From NCBI GenBank assembly GCA_052144935.1, contig JBKQPR010000080.1, positions 1 to 26,209 of the forward strand: a stretch of 26,209 nt of DNA, written 5' to 3'. A program made the translations under genes and the position numbers. The notes beneath the pieces are model-generated. The model ran no database searches and had not been told where the DNA came from. It worked only from the letters and a program-made list of their open reading frames with translations. Positions 23,324-26,209 of this stretch are shown here, in pieces; positions within the stretch are counted from its first letter, which is position 1; the number at the start of each line of letters is the position of its first letter. Source of the DNA: JOPF133 sp052144935. Its GTDB lineage: Bacteria > Acidobacteriota > Terriglobia > Bryobacterales > Bryobacteraceae.

Positions 23324-24079
23324 ATGGGCAAGCCAAACGACCTGAATACTCGGCCAAGAAGTGCGCCCGCAAAATCTGGCGGCTGGTTCGTGCAAGGCTG
23401 GGGTGCGGTACCCCTTATCATTACCGAATCCCAGTTCCAAGACCTTCGGGATTATTTGTCCTTGGCGCGTGATTTTGTAATACGCGAGCAACAGACGTTT
23501 CTCAAACGTGTCGAGGATGCCATCGCGGCCAATTCGCTTCAAGGAGAAGACAAGGACGAATACTATGGCGCTCACGAGGAGGAATATGATCAGTTGCACA
23601 GCCGATTTCCTCGTTTGGCGTTCTCCAGCACCTTCCTCATGGCGTGCTCTTTATTCGAGAGTTCCCTGGTAGACCTCTGCAAGGGGTTTGAGCGGGAGTC
23701 GGCACTATCCACACCGAGATTATGGAGCGACTTTCCTAACGATAAGGGGAGGATGAGAGCTGCCGAATTCCTCAAGGCTAATTTCGGCATACACCTGTCC
23801 AACTACGCGCATTGGGATGAGATCACGGTTGTTTTTAAGGTTCGAGATTGTATAGTCCATGCGGACGGAGACGTATCAAATATGCAACCGAAGCACGCGG
23901 CTCAGGTCAAGGTGTCGGTCAAGGCCTATAGCCATTTAGACTTGAACATAACGCATGGAAGCTTGGTGATCGGAAGCGCCTTCGTTTCTTATGTAATCGA
24001 GGTTTTGGCGGGTTTGTGGCCCAACCTGCACACAGCTTGCTTTGAGAACGAGGTGCTGGGCCCACACTACTGGCCATGA
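23324..24079 (+). CDS. HEPN-like protein, possible RNase
   Basis: This 251-aa protein is mainly helical. It contains RDCIVH (Arg174 to His179), an R-x4-H motif in the setting FKVRDCIVHADGDV that is typical of HEPN domains with ribonuclease activity. An upstream helix MACSLFESSLVDLCKGFERE (about 107-126) matches the YxxFE-type helix that precedes that motif in related proteins. HEPN RNases act in abortive infection and toxin systems, and some stand alone. No antitoxin partner is obvious here: the preceding gene is a broken recombinase and the next is a truncated ORF. The ATG at 23324 has a weak ribosome binding site. Function is inferred from one motif and the fold. Confidence 0.7.
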   Translation: MGKPNDLNTRPRSAPAKSGGWFVQGWGAVPLIITESQFQDLRDYLSLARDFVIREQQTFLKRVEDAIAANSLQGEDKDEYYGAHEEEYDQLHSRFPRLAFSSTFLMACSLFESSLVDLCKGFERESALSTPRLWSDFPNDKGRMRAAEFLKANFGIHLSNYAHWDEITVVFKVRDCIVHADGDVSNMQPKHAAQVKVSVKAYSHLDLNITHGSLVIGSAFVSYVIEVLAGLWPNLHTACFENEVLGPHYWP

Positions 24080-24145
24080 TGATCTGGTTAAGCGGACAAT
24101 TCACACCAGTTTTCGCCAGCTTGCGTGTGGAAGAAGGATTTGAAT

Positions 24146-24532
24146 GTGAGCCAAAACTTTAGCCTTGGAACGAAGTATACAAGGGCATATATTGCGGGAG
24201 TCCTGGGAGGCGATCCAATCTCCTACTTGCCTCAAGATTCCACGGGACGCGTCGTCGCCGGGTGCTATCGGCCGGATCTCAACCCCGATGTTCCCGACAT
24301 TGTTCTTCCCGGTAGCGGAAACCAAATCGAGTCGTCAGCACGGGAATACTGCAACGGCAGATATGCGATACCGACCTTTGTGAAGCTTACCGAGAACGAA
24401 TGGATCTATGTCGGCATGTATTTCGTAAAGGGCTCGACCGGGAAACGCGCTTGGCTCCGCGGATCCGGTTCCGGCGGATACCCGACGCCCACCAAGTCCG
24501 CCGACCGCGCAGGGGGCGGGACCTCGGGCTGA
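24146..24532 (+). CDS. Truncated SRA-like protein whose end runs into a repeat
   Basis: From GTG 24146, seven bases after AAGGA, the product is about 128 aa (a GTG at 24125 would add seven). LGTKYTRAYIAGVLGGDPIS, RVVAGCYRPDLNPDVPDIVL and YAIPTFVKLTENEWIYVGMY resemble a base- or modification-sensing beta domain (SRA/DUF6697-like), as found beside restriction nucleases that act on modified DNA. I hold this only as a resemblance. After about residue 100 the frame enters the GC-rich repeat (GSGSGGYPTPT and on), so the native C-terminus, where a nuclease domain might have been, is lost. Confidence 0.55.
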   Translation: MSQNFSLGTKYTRAYIAGVLGGDPISYLPQDSTGRVVAGCYRPDLNPDVPDIVLPGSGNQIESSAREYCNGRYAIPTFVKLTENEWIYVGMYFVKGSTGKRAWLRGSGSGGYPTPTKSADRAGGGTSG

Positions 24533-24560
24533 ACCGGCAAGACGGGTTCGGCCTGGCGCA
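24435..24560. repeat. GC-rich interspersed repeat, short copy 7
   Basis: A partial unit with GGGCGGGACCTCGGGCTGAA and GGCAAGACGGGTTCGGCCTG joined directly to GGCGCACGTCGGGG. The part between the GGTTCGGCCTGG block and the GGCGCACGTC block of full units is missing, as if lost by recombination between the two CCTGGCG occurrences. It cuts into the ORF at 24146-24532. Confidence 0.75.
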
Positions 24561-24634
24561 CGTCGGGGCCGCTTTCAACCGAAGCAGGATCACGGGCAAA
24601 ACGGAAGGCCCCCATCCTGGTATCCTGCGCAGTG

Positions 24635-24823
24635 TCACTGGACGATAGGCGCGTCACGCTTGGCTTTCTCTTCCGCCACGCGCTGCCGGCCGGCGTTCAG
24701 TTTCTGCATGGTCAAGTTGATATCTACGTCGCCCTGGGCTCCCCGCTTGTCGGTCCACTCTACGCCATCATTCGAGAGTCGCCATGCCCGGTGTTCGGTG
24801 TCTGAGCGCGGACTATCGCTCAT
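24635..24823 (-). CDS. Small hypothetical protein
   Basis: From ATG 24823 the product is 62 aa (a TTG at 24868 would give 77). It is polar, with HRAWRLSNDGVEWTDKRG, then a helical tail rich in Lys, Arg and Glu (LNAGRQRVAEEKAKRDAPIV). Composition and lower GC content are protein-like, unlike the adjacent repeat. No ribosome binding site, family or motif is recognisable. It could also be a relic. Confidence 0.4.
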   Translation of the reverse strand: MSDSPRSDTEHRAWRLSNDGVEWTDKRGAQGDVDINLTMQKLNAGRQRVAEEKAKRDAPIVQ

Positions 24824-25028
24824 AGATTCAGTGGGTTCCGCCGACGACCCTGGGTTGATTTGACGCAACTGTCACGCTAGCAGTTCGCCCGGCGAACAAC
24901 ATCGACAAACCCAGCGCAAGCACTTCTTCCACCAAAACCTGACCTCAATCTCACGACTGCCATCTCCAAGTCCGGTAACCTCATACTTCAAGAGGTTCAA
25001 GAGTCTTAGCCAGAGATGAGGTGCCAAG

Positions 25029-26138
25029 ATGGGTTGCAGCAACATCGTCGTTTTGGAAGAACGGGAGGCGAACTCCTTCTCCCGATCTTCGCGTAGCTTT
25101 GCGGGACTGTCGCCCAACGCATTCAGGGACCAGGGCTCAGCCACTCCAATCGAGCCACCGGTTGCACTGGATTGCTGCGCCACAGAAAAAGAGGTCTTTG
25201 AAGGCATCGTGGGACGCAGCGCGGCCTTGCGCAAAGTGCTGGACCAGGTACAAACCGTGGCCCCGACGGACTCCACGGTTCTCATCGAAGGAGAGACCGG
25301 GACGGGCAAGGAGCTAGTCGCACGCGCCATTCACGCCCACAGCCTGCGGCGGGCCGGCGCTTTCGTAAAGATGAACTGCGCGGCCATTCCGCATGAACTG
25401 CTTGAAAGCGAAATCTTCGGGCACGAAAAAGGCGCCTTTACGGGGGCGGTGGCGCGCAAAATCGGCCGTTTCGAGTCGGCCGACGGCGGTACGCTGTTTA
25501 TGGATGAGATCGGCGATATGCCGCTCGATCTGCAGGCGAAGCTGCTTCGTGTCTTGCAGGAACAGGAGTTCGAAAGAGTCGGCGGCACCATCACGCAGCG
25601 TGTCAACGTGCGAATAGTGGCCGCCACCAATCAAGATCTGGACGGCCTGGTTTCAGAAAAACAGTTCCGGAGCGATCTTTTCTACCGGCTCAACGTGTTT
25701 CCAATTCTCGTTCCCCCGTTGCGCGACAGGCGTGACGACATTCCCTTGTTGGTATCACATTTCGTGAGCACCTATGCGCAGCGGATGAACAAGCATATCG
25801 AGAAGATTCCCTCAGATGCCATGGAGGCGCTCCTGGACCATGAGTGGCCAGGGAACATTCGGGAACTGCAGAACTTTGTGGAACGATCGGTGATCCTGAC
25901 CACAGGCCGCATCCTGAATCCACCGATACCGGAACTATTCAGGAGAGGAAGAGTCGCCCCACCGACCACGCTGAGGGAATGCGAGCGCGAACATATTCTG
26001 AAGGCCGTTGAGGCGGCGAATTGGGTGATCGCGGGACCGCATGGAGCGGCTGCGCGCCTGGGAGTTGCGCGATCGACACTGATGTACTTGGATCCGGCGC
26101 ATTCCGGCCTCCCCGGAGGCCGCCAAACGCCGTGTTGA
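25029..26138 (+). CDS. Sigma-54-dependent activator without a sensory domain
   Basis: This 369-aa protein has an AAA+ core at about 60-295: Walker A GETGTGKE (88-95), the sigma-54-contacting GAFTGA loop (135-140), Walker B GGTLFMDEIG (about 153-162) and the arginine-finger region FRSDLFYRLNVFPI. A Fis-type helix-turn-helix follows near 320-352 (EREHILKAVEAANW ... GAAARLGVARSTLMY). It would use ATP to open promoters bound by sigma-54 RNA polymerase. The first 57 residues are not a receiver, GAF or PAS domain, so the usual signal input is missing and it may be constitutively active or controlled by a partner. The last 15 residues (LDPAHSGLPGGRQTPC) do not match the family, suggesting a damaged end just after the recognition helix. 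Confidence 0.9.
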   Translation: MGCSNIVVLEEREANSFSRSSRSFAGLSPNAFRDQGSATPIEPPVALDCCATEKEVFEGIVGRSAALRKVLDQVQTVAPTDSTVLIEGETGTGKELVARAIHAHSLRRAGAFVKMNCAAIPHELLESEIFGHEKGAFTGAVARKIGRFESADGGTLFMDEIGDMPLDLQAKLLRVLQEQEFERVGGTITQRVNVRIVAATNQDLDGLVSEKQFRSDLFYRLNVFPILVPPLRDRRDDIPLLVSHFVSTYAQRMNKHIEKIPSDAMEALLDHEWPGNIRELQNFVERSVILTTGRILNPPIPELFRRGRVAPPTTLRECEREHILKAVEAANWVIAGPHGAAARLGVARSTLMYLDPAHSGLPGGRQTPC

Positions 26139-26164
26139 CAGGCGCTGGGTGCGTATTGTAGAAT
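26135..26164 (+). promoter_or_regulatory. Strong sigma-70-type promoter overlapping the regulator's stop codon
   Basis: TTGACA (26135-26140, full consensus) and TAGAAT (26159-26164, 5 of 6) are 18 bases apart. The TGA stop of the sigma-54 activator lies inside the -35 box. Transcription would begin near 26171, at the start of a perfect inverted repeat. Confidence 0.65.
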
Positions 26165-26170
26165 TCCGCC

Positions 26171-26195
26171 AATTCCTAACCTTCGGTTAGGAATT
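26171..26195. promoter_or_regulatory. Perfect 11-bp inverted repeat over the start site and ribosome binding site
   Basis: AATTCCTAACC (26171-26181) and GGTTAGGAATT (26185-26195) are perfect complements around TTC. AGGA inside the right arm (26189-26192) is the only Shine-Dalgarno candidate for ATG 26202. As DNA it could be an operator at +1; as RNA it would be a hairpin that hides the ribosome binding site. No run of T follows, so it is not a classical terminator. Confidence 0.6.
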
Positions 26196-26201
26196 CGCGA
26201 A

Positions 26202-26209
26202 ATGCCGTA
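26202..26209 (+). CDS. Start of a gene cut by the window edge
   Basis: ATG CCG begins at 26202 behind the promoter and inverted repeat. Only two full codons lie in the window, so the product cannot be named. Confidence 0.35.

Overview
The window looks like an accessory, defence-rich island in a large, GC-rich genome, most likely an acidobacterium of the Solibacter/Bryobacter type. That placement is an inference. It rests on gene families I associate with that group (an NHL-repeat remnant, a WG-repeat secreted protein, a sigma-54 activator, recombinases with GC-rich intergenic repeats), not on a marker gene. No rRNA, complete tRNA, CRISPR array or core metabolic gene is present.

Left end (1-3360): the 3' half of an initiator tRNA (anticodon CAT) lies exactly where a large serine recombinase gene ends on the minus strand, which marks an integration site. 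Behind the recombinase, on the same strand, are a short coupled ORF, a 40-residue excisionase-like helix-turn-helix relic, a purine-rich tandem array and a 182-aa protein. That protein's promoter is followed upstream by a 32-bp palindrome. Together they look like the integration/regulation module of an integrative element.

Middle and right (3360-24560): single genes or operons alternate with GC-rich, non-coding repeat tracts built from one shared family (near 3450-4090, 5260-6435, 8250-8640, 9905-11140, 18490-19050, 20430-20990 and 24435-24560). The cargo between tracts is a 275-aa membrane protein, a 464-aa protein with a zinc-finger-like N-terminus and a coiled coil, a secreted WG-repeat protein, a six-gene GTPase operon, an FRG-domain protein, a PD-(D/E)XK-type protein, a broken tyrosine recombinase, a HEPN-like protein and a truncated ORF that runs into a repeat.

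The core of the island is the operon at 11635-18435. It encodes an all-helical protein (GASH-like), two different GTPase-like proteins (TRAFAC/DO-GTPase types), a GAP1-type scaffold, and a nucleoside phosphorylase/nucleosidase-fold effector. The scaffold and the effector end in the same effector-associated domain (EAD1-like), which suggests that homotypic pairing recruits the nucleosidase to the GTPase-controlled complex. The scaffold reading frame is broken twice (near 16320 and 17168), so the system is either decayed or affected by sequence errors. The tyrosine recombinase shows the same kind of single-base lesions.

Right end (24600-26209): a small minus-strand ORF, then a sigma-54 activator that has the AAA+ core and DNA-binding helices but no sensory domain. 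Its stop codon lies inside the -35 box of a good promoter for a gene that starts at the window edge. A perfect 11-bp inverted repeat covers that gene's presumed ribosome binding site.
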